Shown: piece by piece, positions 1 through 10,500 of the stretch
How the letters are laid out: every line of letters begins with the position of its first letter
Position numbering within the stretch: the stretch's first letter is position 1
Assembly (NCBI RefSeq): GCF_005116505.1
Contig: NZ_SWBR01000002.1
Span: 806,314 to 870,313 of the forward strand
Reading direction: 5' to 3'
DNA: 64,000 nt
Source of the DNA: Pedobacter polaris
Lineage (GTDB): Bacteria > Bacteroidota > Bacteroidia > Sphingobacteriales > Sphingobacteriaceae
Position numbers and translations under genes: made by a program
Notes under the pieces: model-generated
What the model saw: the letters and a program-made list of their open reading frames with translations, nothing else
The model's database searches: none
Told to the model about the DNA's origin: nothing

Positions 1-2713
1 CATCAATAATTTTATCCCCGTTGGTATCTATAAACCTCACATCTCCTCCAGTAAAAGGAAGTAGCGTTCCCAATTCATTCTTTACCATTAAGCCCGAAGC
101 CGCAGCTTCTGCATCTGTAGCATAAACACCATTGCTACGGTGCCCAAAAAATTGATTGGCAGATTTACCTACCGAAGTAAGGTAAGTGCCACCAGCATAA
201 GTAGTAATCACGTCATTTCCATCGGGCAAGGCAGTAATGGTATTACTAGAAGTACCTAAGGTAAAACCAGCATCCCATTTCAGGTTGTTGTTTAAGATTC
301 TTCCATTGATAGTTAAGTCTAGCCCTTTGGTTCTCATGCCACCATTGTTACCTAAAAAAGAGGCGGTACCTGCAATAGAATTCACCAATTGGTAAGTAAG
401 CATATCTTTAGTGCTATTAATAAAGGCATCTACACTGATGCTTAAACGTTCGCTAAAAAATGAACCATCTATACCCGCATTAAATTTGCGCACGGTTTCC
501 CATTGTAAATTCGGATTGGCAAAATTACCAGTTACCAAACCTCTAATACCCAATATATTTTGTGAGGTATAGTATTTACGGGCAGTATAATTGCCTACAT
601 CATCATTACCTGTTAAACCATAGCTCATTCTTATTTTCAATAGGTCTACCCTATTTAAGTTGCGCATAAAAGGTTCTGAAGAGATAACCCAAGCGGCACC
701 GATAGCGGGTAACACTGCAAATCGATTACCATTGATTCTTAAGCCATCATCAAAGTTTAAAAAGCCTTGGCCATCTTTGGCTCCAAATCTCGAAGAACCA
801 TCTACTGCCATAGCGAAGTTAAGCAGGTATTTATCGGCATAACTGTAATTGGCTATTAAATAATTATTCAACGTACGCCACCTACCTATGTCGCCACCAA
901 AAGTTCTAATGGTCGCATTGCTATTGGCAATCCCAATCAACTGGTCTGTTGCCGAATTAAAGCCCAAGGCAAAATCTTGTTCGGCATCTGATTCTGAATA
1001 GCGGAAACCTGCAATGGTATGCACTTTACTGTATTTGCCAAATTTCTTGTCGAAGGTTAGCCTTAAATCGTTAAACACATTAAAAAATCGACCTACTTGT
1101 GAACCTAATCTACTATCGGCCACAAAATTAGAAAGGGTATCATTGGTTACTCCTTTTCTTGGGATAAATAAGGTTTCTTGGTATTTATCATACGTAACCC
1201 CTGTTAAGTTAGATAACTTGAAAGTTTTGTTAAAGGTATAATCGAAATTAATGTTCCCTACAAAACGGTAAGCCTTTTTTTGGTTCAAACCTTTCTCTAT
1301 TAAAGACCTTGGATTACTTATTTGTAAGGTATCATAATCTGCCAAGTTTGGCGAAACTGCCCCTGAACTGCTCACATCATTTTTAGCCATAAATGGCGAT
1401 TTGATCAATGATAAGAATAAAGGATTGGTGGCTGGCGAAATGCTCTGGTCTTTTAAACTTTGTTCGCTATAGGTAAAAGCCAAACTGGTATTGCCCTGTA
1501 GCTTTTTAGTTAAATTTAAATCACTGTTAAACCTGGTGCTGTATTTTAAATTATCGGTACTGTCTATTACCCCTTTATCTCTGGCATAAGCTGCAGACAA
1601 AGCATATTTGGCAATATTATCGCCACCTGTAACCTTTAAAAAGTAATTCTGGTCGAAACTATTCCTCAGCACTTGTTTTTGCCAATCGGTATCATTATGG
1701 TATTTGTAATAATCAGGATTTGCAGTATTGTCATTCATGTAAGGCAAAGCTGCAATGGTAGCATTGCTTAAACCTTGACTTTTTAACACATCAGACAAAT
1801 AGATGCGGTAATCTGCTGCATTCATTACCGGCAATTGTTTAGGTTTAAAGTTAAAACCGCTATAGGCAGAAAAATCGATATTGGTAGCCAAATCACGAGC
1901 CCTATTGGTGGTAATGAGCACAATGCCATTGGCTGCTTTTACTCCATAAGCCGCAGTTGCCGTAGCATCTTTTACAATACTTATATTTTCTATATCCCTC
2001 AAGTCTATAAATTGCAATGGATTATTAACGTGACCCTTGGTTAAAGAAAGCCCATAAGAATTCGCGTCGAAAACCATTCCATCAACCACATATAAAGGCT
2101 GGTTAGAACCATATAAAGAGTTAAAGCCCCTAATAAAAATATCAGCTCCAATACCAGGTGTACCCGATCTTCTGGTTACCCTTACCCCTGCAGCCCTACC
2201 TTGCATATAGCTACCTGCAGATTCTGAGTTGTTGGCCCAATTGCCCTGCATATTTATGTTGTTAATGGCAGGAACTGTTCTAGCTTGTGATACTACACCA
2301 GATGGAGTTACTACCTCATTGTAAACAGAGGTATAAGAAATGGGATAAATTTTAGTACGCACCGGTTTGCCTTTATACACAGGTACCACTTTGGTTTGAA
2401 ACCCATTGGCAGAAATTTGGATGCTCGAGTTAAAATCTGGAACGGTGATGGTAAAATTACCCTTATCATCTGTAATGGCGGCACTAAAACCAGTAACACT
2501 GATGTTAATGCCCACCAATGGTTTATTGGTATTGCCATCAATTACTGTTCCGGTTACTTTCTCGCCCTTAACTGTTTTTAGGTTTACCTTAACCGTTGTA
2601 GTATCTGTATAGGTTTTTGCAGTATCTACTTCTTGAGCCTTTACGGCCAGGCTAGTGGTGAATAAGCATACCAGCAACAAGCAAGCTCTTTTTATTTTTG
2701 TAAAATTATACAT
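1..2713 (-). CDS. SusC-like TonB-dependent outer-membrane receptor, 3' part outside the window
   Basis: About 904 codons are visible from ATG at 2713; the frame stays open to position 1, so the C-terminal barrel strands are missing. The N-terminus is a Sec signal ending in AVKAQ, followed by a carboxypeptidase-regulatory-like beta domain (about residues 45-115, GTVIDGNTNKPLVGINISV) and the TonB plug with the SusC hallmarks YVVDGMVFD and AAYGVKAANGIVLITT. The rest is beta-barrel with FGAKDGQGF and LKIRMSYGLTGNDD. The family imports oligosaccharides across the outer membrane together with a SusD lipoprotein. It starts 28 bases after the FAS1 lipoprotein gene ending at 2742 and is the last visible gene of the left operon. 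No SusD partner lies between it and the preceding genes, so one may follow outside the window. Its substrate cannot be read from sequence. Confidence 0.93.
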   Translation of the reverse strand, partial: MYNFTKIKRACLLLVCLFTTSLAVKAQEVDTAKTYTDTTTVKVNLKTVKGEKVTGTVIDGNTNKPLVGINISVTGFSAAITDDKGNFTITVPDFNSSIQISANGFQTKVVPVYKGKPVRTKIYPISYTSVYNEVVTPSGVVSQARTVPAINNINMQGNWANNSESAGSYMQGRAAGVRVTRRSGTPGIGADIFIRGFNSLYGSNQPLYVVDGMVFDANSYGLSLTKGHVNNPLQFIDLRDIENISIVKDATATAAYGVKAANGIVLITTNRARDLATNIDFSAYSGFNFKPKQLPVMNAADYRIYLSDVLKSQGLSNATIAALPYMNDNTANPDYYKYHNDTDWQKQVLRNSFDQNYFLKVTGGDNIAKYALSAAYARDKGVIDSTDNLKYSTRFNSDLNLTKKLQGNTSLAFTYSEQSLKDQSISPATNPLFLSLIKSPFMAKNDVSSSGAVSPNLADYDTLQISNPRSLIEKGLNQKKAYRFVGNINFDYTFNKTFKLSNLTGVTYDKYQETLFIPRKGVTNDTLSNFVADSRLGSQVGRFFNVFNDLRLTFDKKFGKYSKVHTIAGFRYSESDAEQDFALGFNSATDQLIGIANSNATIRTFGGDIGRWRTLNNYLIANYSYADKYLLNFAMAVDGSSRFGAKDGQGFLNFDDGLRINGNRFAVLPAIGAAWVISSEPFMRNLNRVDLLKIRMSYGLTGNDDVGNYTARKYYTSQNILGIRGLVTGNFANPNLQWETVRKFNAGIDGSFFSERLSISVDAFINSTKDMLTYQLVNSIAGTASFLGNNGGMRTKGLDLTINGRILNNNLKWDAGFTLGTSSNTITALPDGNDVITTYAGGTYLTSVGKSANQFFGHRSNGVYATDAEAAASGLMVKNELGTLLPFTGGDVRFIDTNGDKIID

Positions 2714-2741
2714 AGTATTTTCTTTGAAAGCTAGATTTAGG

Positions 2742-4181
2742 TTAAGGTAAAACAGGTTCGAAACGCAAGTAGTCCAATATCAATGTACTTACATTTTGGC
2801 CAGTACTATTTGCCGCAGTTAGCCTAAACTGCAAATTACCAAATTGTGCGGGGGTGTATTCTCCGCAATAAGTTTCGGTATAGATAAGTGGGGTAATGGC
2901 ATGTGTGTAAAATAAAGTATAGGCCAAAGAGCTAGGGTTATAAAAGAAGTAACGCTGTGTAAAAGCAGCTACCTGAGAATCTCCGGGTAAACCCGAAACT
3001 GCCCTTGCATACACTTTGTATTTAACTACTGGTAAATTTGTTTTGGCATAAAATGCTGCAAATTCTGCTACCCCATGATTGTAAACCTCTATATCATTGA
3101 AAGGAACCCCTAAATTATCAACTTTTGTTCGGTATAAAACTGTGCGTGAAGCACTAAAAAATAGTGGTTTTTCGCCTTCTATTTTAAATTGAGGTACTTT
3201 GTCTTTTAACCTAAAAGGCAAGGCATTCAATACATAAACTATTCCATTACTGGCTTTGTAAGATTTTACAATATTGGCTTTGTTAATGGGCACTTTAACT
3301 CCCCTTACAGATACTAAAGTATCTGGTAGCTGGTTTTGTTTGTACACGCCTTTAATGGTTAAATCTTTAGCTAAATAGAATGAAGCATTAAAATTAGGAT
3401 CTGTACTTGGATAATAGGTGCTTAATTTGGCGCTTTCGCTAGTAAATGCATTGTCTTGCAACATAAAGTAGGTGTACTCTTTGCTTTCGTCTCTTAAATC
3501 TGCCACATTTACCCAATAGGTATTGCGTGCAATTAAAGGCGGGTTAGGCGCAAAAATTGGATTGCCATTGGTATTGTAACCAATAATGGTAGCATTGGCC
3601 GTATCAATTACCATTGTAGATAGATTTTTAATATAGTCTCTTTGCAAAGGTGCATCTGTACTGGCTAGCATGTAATCCCATACATTTGCTTTGGTTACCA
3701 AGGCTTGGTCTATGGTATGCAATACGCCATTTTTAACAAATTTCCCTCCGCCAGCAATTGTTGCTTCTTCAAACTGATTAGCTACCAAGTTTGCATATTT
3801 ATTGTTTAACAATTTCACCCTAATTGTATCTGGTTTATTTGATACTGGATAGGCTGTTAAAGCAATGTGATTGGCTACAAAATCTTTAAGCTTTGTCTGA
3901 TCTGAAACAATAGCAGGGTCTAGGCCTGCTAAAGCTGCATTAGTTGGTGCCCAAACGGTATAGTTTTGAGAATTAGCCAAGATTATATCATAACCTGTAC
4001 TTTTCACATAACCATTAAATACACTTAAGTTTGCCTCTGTCGCCAATTTTTGTGATAGGTTAACCGTATTGTCTACGTTCTCTACCTCATTGTGTACCTC
4101 CCAATTGTCCTTACAAGAGTACAATAAAGTACTTAAGCTTAGCAAGGATATATAGATTAAATATCTTTTTTTCATCATCAT
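2742..4181 (-). CDS. FAS1 (fasciclin) domain lipoprotein with jelly-roll-like C-terminus
   Basis: A 479-residue protein with a lipoprotein signal (lipobox LLYSC, Cys23), so it is expected at the outer membrane. One FAS1 domain spans about residues 42-176, recognised by YTVWAPTNAALAGL and the closing NGVLHTIDQALV. The second half is not FAS1. It is beta-rich and ends with an LQFRLTAANSTG...LDYLRFEPV stretch that resembles the end of the neighbouring 603-residue protein, so the two share a C-terminal domain that may be carbohydrate-binding-like. FAS1 domains mediate adhesion in other systems. In this operon, next to SusC/SusD, a SusE/F-like surface glycan-binding role is an inference. Three Met codons are possible starts; the first is used. 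The next upstream gene ends 32 bases away. Confidence 0.85.
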   Translation of the reverse strand: MMMKKRYLIYISLLSLSTLLYSCKDNWEVHNEVENVDNTVNLSQKLATEANLSVFNGYVKSTGYDIILANSQNYTVWAPTNAALAGLDPAIVSDQTKLKDFVANHIALTAYPVSNKPDTIRVKLLNNKYANLVANQFEEATIAGGGKFVKNGVLHTIDQALVTKANVWDYMLASTDAPLQRDYIKNLSTMVIDTANATIIGYNTNGNPIFAPNPPLIARNTYWVNVADLRDESKEYTYFMLQDNAFTSESAKLSTYYPSTDPNFNASFYLAKDLTIKGVYKQNQLPDTLVSVRGVKVPINKANIVKSYKASNGIVYVLNALPFRLKDKVPQFKIEGEKPLFFSASRTVLYRTKVDNLGVPFNDIEVYNHGVAEFAAFYAKTNLPVVKYKVYARAVSGLPGDSQVAAFTQRYFFYNPSSLAYTLFYTHAITPLIYTETYCGEYTPAQFGNLQFRLTAANSTGQNVSTLILDYLRFEPVLP

Positions 4182-4213
4182 CTTTTTATAGTTTGGTTAC
4201 TATTTCGTTGCTT

Positions 4214-6025
4214 TTATGGACGTTTGAATATTGCGCCAGTTGGATGAAACCTTGGATAATTTTGGTCATCATCAATAGGAATAAAATGAATCATATCAAT
4301 ATTCATATTTGCAGTTTGGTTACCCCTTAATGCGGTAAGGCGTAGCCAATGCCTATCGGTTGTTTTAATATCCGCAACACCTGCAAGTTTGCCAACCATA
4401 ACAGACCATTGGTTATTTACTGAAACTGGCTGTAAACCTTTTGTTACCCCATCTGTTGCAGTTTCAATAGTGGTGGCCATGTAACGTTTAAAACCATTGG
4501 TTAACATTAAGCCATCTGCATCTGATCTAGCAGCGTTTGCGGTAGGCACTCCAGAAGAAGTTAAAGACTGAGTAAAATCTACCAAGTTTGGCAATAACTG
4601 TTCTTGTGGGGTACCCACATCAATACCAATTTGATCAAGCGGACCATTTTGATTTTGGGTATAACAGATCCATACCTTGTATTTACCCTTTACCAGCATT
4701 GGCGTTCTAATTTCAATCCAAAAGTTACGTGCAGTATTATTTGTTGAGGCGTTAAACTGAATAACATCTCTGTTGGCATAACTTCTACCATCTGAAGCAC
4801 CAATTGGTAAGGACGATACTGCATAAGTTATAGGTTGCCCAGGAATCCTATCTCCCCTTATACCAGCTGGAATAAATTTGCCATTGGCAATTAAATTGAA
4901 ACCCTGTCCTGGCACCCTCCATGCAGCCATCGCTTTCAATTCTGGTTGATCTGTAATATCAAAGAAAACGCCAGTAGGTACACGAGGTTTAATTTTGTAG
5001 AAACTTTTCGATTCGTGTAGCACCCCATTTGAAGCCGTTTGGTTACTAAAGGTTCTATTTACTTCTACACCTGGTTCAATTACACCATTAAACTCATCCT
5101 CATTTAATAAAATTTTAGTACCCACTAGTTTGGTGGTTACAATTTCACTGGGTACTAAAGTGGAAATTGAAGGTGATGAAATGATATCAGGTGTGTAACT
5201 GGCGCCTGTAGAAATGTGATAAGCTACATACATCCATAAACTATCAGTATGGCTACGTGGATTACCTTTGGATAATTTATTACGTAACTCGGTGTAACTA
5301 TTAAAGCCTGCGGCTTTTAAGGCTGAATCTGATTCTAATATTACCGTTTGAAAGCGACGTGTAGTATCTGGTATATTGGTTTGTGCGTAATTTAAAGAAT
5401 CATAAAAACCTGTTGCTTTTAAAGCTTCGGTAAAGATTTTATAACGGTCATTTGCTTCAATACTTTGTGCTAATGTTTTAGTAGCTGGTACCAATACATG
5501 GTCTATTACATGGATAATTCCGTTTCCTGTTCTTACATTAGAAAGAAGAATAGTTGTGGTTTTATTAACCACATAACTACTTACCCCACCCTTAAATGCA
5601 ACACCTGTTTGTAAATATTGACCGTATAAAGTAATCTGAGCTAGCTTACCATCTGTAAATTTGGTAGTGGCAATGGTATCTGCTAAAACATGAAAACGAA
5701 CCACATCTTTTAACTCGGCTGGAGTCATTTGATCTATACCAGTTTTATTGATAGATTTTAACCATTCATTTACGGCTGTGTTGTTAGGGGTAAACATGGT
5801 GTATTTACCGTAAGCGCCTAAATATCCTTTGGTACCAGAACGTTCTAATATTTGCAAAAACAAAGAAAACTGGTCAGGGTTTTTTTCTAGGTATCCTGTA
5901 ATGTTCACATCTTCTGTAGTGGTTTGCGTGTATTGTTCTTTATTACAAGCATTAATCACGAAAAATACCATTGCACTAAGTATCACCAAATAGGCTAACT
6001 TGTGGATGTTTAATTTCTTTTTCAT
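4214..6025 (-). CDS. Lipoprotein with two FAS1 domains and jelly-roll-like C-terminus
   Basis: A 603-residue lipoprotein (lipobox VINAC, Cys27). The first FAS1 domain is at about residues 48-183 (YTMFTPNNTAVNEWL, NGIIHVIDHVLVPA). A second, more divergent one is at about 190-345 and closes with NGVLHESKSFY. Residues about 350-600 form a beta-rich domain containing KGKYKVWICY and WLRLTALRGNQTANMNIDMI. That pattern recurs in the 479-residue neighbour as KYKVYARA and RLTAANSTGQN. The gene lies 8 bases after the SusD gene, so it should be co-transcribed and probably co-translated. By position it could be an accessory surface glycan-binding protein, but the family function in polysaccharide loci is not established. 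Confidence 0.85.
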   Translation of the reverse strand: MKKKLNIHKLAYLVILSAMVFFVINACNKEQYTQTTTEDVNITGYLEKNPDQFSLFLQILERSGTKGYLGAYGKYTMFTPNNTAVNEWLKSINKTGIDQMTPAELKDVVRFHVLADTIATTKFTDGKLAQITLYGQYLQTGVAFKGGVSSYVVNKTTTILLSNVRTGNGIIHVIDHVLVPATKTLAQSIEANDRYKIFTEALKATGFYDSLNYAQTNIPDTTRRFQTVILESDSALKAAGFNSYTELRNKLSKGNPRSHTDSLWMYVAYHISTGASYTPDIISSPSISTLVPSEIVTTKLVGTKILLNEDEFNGVIEPGVEVNRTFSNQTASNGVLHESKSFYKIKPRVPTGVFFDITDQPELKAMAAWRVPGQGFNLIANGKFIPAGIRGDRIPGQPITYAVSSLPIGASDGRSYANRDVIQFNASTNNTARNFWIEIRTPMLVKGKYKVWICYTQNQNGPLDQIGIDVGTPQEQLLPNLVDFTQSLTSSGVPTANAARSDADGLMLTNGFKRYMATTIETATDGVTKGLQPVSVNNQWSVMVGKLAGVADIKTTDRHWLRLTALRGNQTANMNIDMIHFIPIDDDQNYPRFHPTGAIFKRP

Positions 6026-6032
6026 ATCAATA

Positions 6033-7517
6033 TTATTTAGTGTAGAATGGATTTTGAACTAATTTCGGATCAGCAAATAGGTCGTCTTGGAAGATTGGTA
6101 GGTAATGGCTATTTGGGTCTCTAAATTTGGTAATGGCTGATTGTTGTAAAGTTGGTTGAACGGTTCTTGATACCATATCTAATAAAATATCTATTCTGCT
6201 GTAGTTATTGCGTTTGGCATGGCGCAACAAATCAAACCAGCGTTTGCCTTCAAAAGCAAACTCCCTGGCACGTTCGGCTAAAATGTAATCACAAACCGCT
6301 TCTTTATCAGCTGGGTCTATGATAGGCTTTGGATTGGGATCAACAGCATTACGTCTAGTACGCAAATCGTCTACAATAACTAAGGCACCAGCTCCATCTC
6401 CTGTTAAAGCTAAAGCTTCTGCTTTGATCAATTGTATATCAGAAATTCTATAGGCTTGCCATTTTACAAATGAAGGATTTTCTGTCCCAAACTTTTGTAT
6501 GGTAAAAGCAGCATTGTAAAAAGAAGCAGCCCTAATGTCGTAGATGTTGTCTGGATCAATATCATCTGGTACAAAAACATCTGAAACCAAAAATGGAGAA
6601 CCGATATAACGTCTTTGTGCACGCACCAATAAATTATAAAATGGATTTTCAATAGTCTGGTCAAATTCAAAAATAGTCTCTACAGACGAACCTCTAAAAA
6701 ATACCGTATTGAACCAGTTTGAGTTGGCACCCACATAAGCAAATCGTTGCGAAGAAATGATCTTTTCACACTCGGCTAAACATTCTGGGTATTTTTCCAT
6801 CCATAGGTAAACATCAGCCAATATGGCGTTAACTGTAAATTTGGTTACCCGTCCTTTATCTGTTCTAGTATTACCATAGCTCGTTACGGCACCTTGTTCT
6901 GCTTTTTTCAAATCGATAACAATTTGATTTAAAACTTCTGCTTGTGTACTTTTAGCCAGATCCAATAAATCTGTGTCTTTGGTAGTTGCAGTTAGCTTTA
7001 AAGGTACAGCGCCAAATGTACGCGCTAAATAGAAGTACATTAAACTCCTTAGTGTTAATGCTTCGGCTACATAGGCATTTAATGCCGCGTCTGTAAAAGT
7101 TGGGTCTGTGCTTTTTACAGCAGGTGCCTCTTGTATTACCGTATTGCAATAATTAATGGTACGGTAAAATGCTGCCCATTTAGTAAAGGAATTATCTGGA
7201 GTTGTATTTACATTAATGATATTAAACTCCTCATTAACCATACTTGGCCCAGGACTAACCATATCTGCTCTAAGCTCTCCAAATACAAACATGTATTCTA
7301 ACAAAGACCTGTCAGACACATTTGGTGGCGAGGCTAGTAAAGAAGCATAACAGCCAGAAACTGCTGCCAATACATCTTCTTTTGTTTTCCAAAATTCTTG
7401 TTTTGTAATGCCATCACGAGGTTCTAAATCAAGCCATTTATTGCAAGAAGTACCCAAAACCAGTATGGTAAATAAAGTAATGCTATATATAATCTTTTTC
7501 ATCTTTTTTACGCTCAT
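6033..7517 (-). CDS. SusD/RagB-like nutrient-binding lipoprotein
   Basis: A 494-residue SusD family protein with the typical start: lipobox LGTSC (Cys25), then NKWLDLEPRDGITKQEFWKT. It has helical TPR-like segments and the C-terminal AEALALTGDGAGALVIVDDLRTRRNA and ILAERAREFAFEGKRWFDLLRH motifs of the family. It caps the SusC barrel on the cell surface and binds glycan. The ATG at 7517 shares a base with the TAA stop of the upstream SusC gene (TAATG), favouring translational coupling. An alternative start at 7502 (MKKIIYS) would give a more standard signal peptide. Its substrate is inferred from context to be RG-I pectin or a side chain. Confidence 0.95.
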   Translation of the reverse strand: MSVKKMKKIIYSITLFTILVLGTSCNKWLDLEPRDGITKQEFWKTKEDVLAAVSGCYASLLASPPNVSDRSLLEYMFVFGELRADMVSPGPSMVNEEFNIINVNTTPDNSFTKWAAFYRTINYCNTVIQEAPAVKSTDPTFTDAALNAYVAEALTLRSLMYFYLARTFGAVPLKLTATTKDTDLLDLAKSTQAEVLNQIVIDLKKAEQGAVTSYGNTRTDKGRVTKFTVNAILADVYLWMEKYPECLAECEKIISSQRFAYVGANSNWFNTVFFRGSSVETIFEFDQTIENPFYNLLVRAQRRYIGSPFLVSDVFVPDDIDPDNIYDIRAASFYNAAFTIQKFGTENPSFVKWQAYRISDIQLIKAEALALTGDGAGALVIVDDLRTRRNAVDPNPKPIIDPADKEAVCDYILAERAREFAFEGKRWFDLLRHAKRNNYSRIDILLDMVSRTVQPTLQQSAITKFRDPNSHYLPIFQDDLFADPKLVQNPFYTK

Positions 7518-10500
7518 TAAAAGTTAGCAGTTAAACCAAAAGTGATGGTTTTAATTGGGGGTGTGGTAGAATAATCGATTACGGTATTAGAACCATTTAA
7601 GCGAACCGGCACCTCTGGATCTTGACCTGTATATTTAGTAAAGGTGAGTATGTTTTCTACAGTAACATAAGTACCTATAGATTTCATGCCCAATCTTTTG
7701 ATAAAGTTCTTTGCAAAATCGTATTTTAAAGTCACTGTTCTTAACCTTAAGAAAGAGCCGTCTTCAATATACCTATCAGAACCTAACCAATTGTATCCAC
7801 CTTGGTAGACAGCCCTAGGCATATCTGTTACATCACCCTCTTTTTTCCAACGGCGTAATACTGCTGTACTTTGGTTGTTGTATCCATACATATTGGTGGT
7901 ATTAATTTTAGTACCATTAATAATATCTGCTCCAGTACGGAAAGAGAAATTAACTGATAATTTAAGGTTACCCTTATAAATCCATGAAGAGCCAAAGCCA
8001 CCTGTTAATTTCGGATTACCATTACCTAAATACACAATATCTTTGTAATCGATATTTCCATCATGGTTAATGTCTTCGTACATAGCATCACCAGGTTGAA
8101 AAACATAATCAATTGAAGGGTAAGCGAAACGCATGTAAATTTTATCGCCATTTGGACCAATAATTTGGTTGCCACTTTCATCTACAGCAATAGTTGCATC
8201 TCTGTCTTTGTAAACACCTTTAAACTTGAAACCATAGAAAGAGCCAAACGGATTATTCTCTTGTACAAAAACCTTGTATACATTGTTATCGGTTACTTTA
8301 CCCTTATTCTCTCTAGGTACCAACGGAGAAAGCTGTCTAATTACATTTTCATTGTGTGCAATGTTAAAGCTCAAATCCCATCTCAGGTTTTTCTTTTTCA
8401 CTACCGTACCATACAAGTTCAACTCCCAACCTTGGTTATCTAAAGTACCTACATTCATGTCTACTCCTCCATACCCATTGTAGGTGGCTACTTGTAAGTT
8501 ATTTTGGAATAAATCTGTTGTTCTTTTGCGGTACAAATCAAAATCAGCTGTTAATCTGTATTTAAATAAATTTAAGGTAAGCCCTACGTTAGATTGAGTT
8601 ACGGTTTCCCATCTTAAATCGGTTAACTCCATATTGGTAGAGTACACTCCAGCATTGTCTATGTAGCTAAAGCCATAGTTTTGATAAGTATTGAAATAGC
8701 TGTAATCATTACGAGGTACGTTTCCACTTTGTCCATAACTGGCTCTAAAACTAAAATCATCAATGTATTTTTTAGTTTTTTCCATGAATTTTTCACTAGA
8801 AACTCTCCATCTACCAGAAATGGAAGGGAAAAGCCCATAACGGTTATTGGATCCAAATCTCGAGTTACCATCTCCCCTTATACTTCCATTGATGATATAA
8901 CGGTCTAACAATTTATACTGCACACTGGCCAATAAACCAACTGAACGGTATTGACTAGCAGATGAACCAGCAGAACCATTTGTATTGGTACGACCATCTA
9001 TTGAAGGATCTGTTAAGAAAGAAGAGGCAGAATTAGTAGCATATAGAAACTGACTTGTTCTACGCGTATCTTCGCTATCGAAACGTAAAAATGCGACAAT
9101 GTTATGTTTCTTACCCAAATCAGGTGTATAACTTAAATTTAAATTGGTATTCATGGTAAATGAATCACCATCAGAATCTGATGATGTATTCACTACTGAT
9201 TCTGTAAAAGGTCTACCAGTGGCAATTTGAGGCAAGAAAGTTTTTGATTTGGTATTGCTAATGTTGGCCTGAAAAGTTCCTCTAAGTTCAAGTCTAGAAG
9301 GTACAATGGTATATAACAAACTGAACTTTGGTGTAATTCTTTCTGCCAATTGAGCATTACTAGCTGCCTTTGCCATAGCTAAAGGGTTGTAAGTACCTGA
9401 GTACGTACCTTGAGCTGTTGCTGCTGGACTGAAAAAATTGCCCGTTAAATTTCCATATTCATCATATTCATACAAGCTCTGGTTAGGCATTTTAGCATAC
9501 GCTACATCCCTAATTCTACTGTTAAAAACATTTGATTGATCTATATGTGTATAGGCAATATCTGAGCTGAACCTAATTCGATTAGAAACTGTATAATCTA
9601 AATTTACCCTAGCAGAAACACGGGTTAAGCCTGTACCTACCGTAGTACCATTTTGGCCAAAATAATTTACCGATGCACGGTATTTGGCTTTTTCACCACC
9701 CCCAGAGATAGATAAGTTATGATCTTGCAGAAATCCATTTCTAGTAATGGCATTTAGCCAATCGGTATTATTGCTGTAATTAAAATAGTTATAAGGGTCA
9801 TTTTTATCATATTGAAATTGTTTGGCAAACTCTGAGGTAGAGAATTGACGACCTGCATTGTAAAATTCTTCTAATACCAATGAAGAGTATTGATTTCCAT
9901 CTAACATTGGGATTGGACCAGGCTGTGCCGAATAAGAACCTTTAAAATTGTATGAGATTGCTGGCGGACCAATTGAACCTCTTTTTGTATCAATTACCAA
10001 TACTCCATTTGCCGCTCTCGAACCCCAAACTGAAGTTGCTGCTGCATCTTTTAATACAGTGATTGTTTTTATATCTGATGGCGCAATGTTTAACAATTGT
10101 CCGTAGCCATTTTCATCAGAAGTAGCAAAATCGAAATCTGAAGGAACAGTAATGTCATACGGCATACCATCTACCACAATCAATGGATCTACCGCTCCGT
10201 TAAGTGAAGAGGTACCACGAATACGGATCTGCATGGGTGCACCTGGATCACCAGAACTAGCTGTAATGTCTACTCCTGCCATTCTACCCTGTAAAGCTTG
10301 ATCGATAGAGGCGGCCTGCATGTCTTCTAATTCTTTGGCATCTATGGTTACAGATGCCGAAGTTTGGTCACGTTTGTCAATCTGCATTCCACTGCCATTA
10401 CTCGTTTTCACTCGAGATGAAATCACAACCTCATCCATTGTATTGGATGATTCTTCTAATTGGAAGTTAATAACAGGCTTATCGATATTTAATGGTGATG

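Noticed and set aside
8165..8908. Open frames on the plus strand inside the SusC gene
   Set aside because: They lie antisense to a strongly supported receptor, have no recognisable domain and show biased, low-complexity composition expected from a shadow frame.
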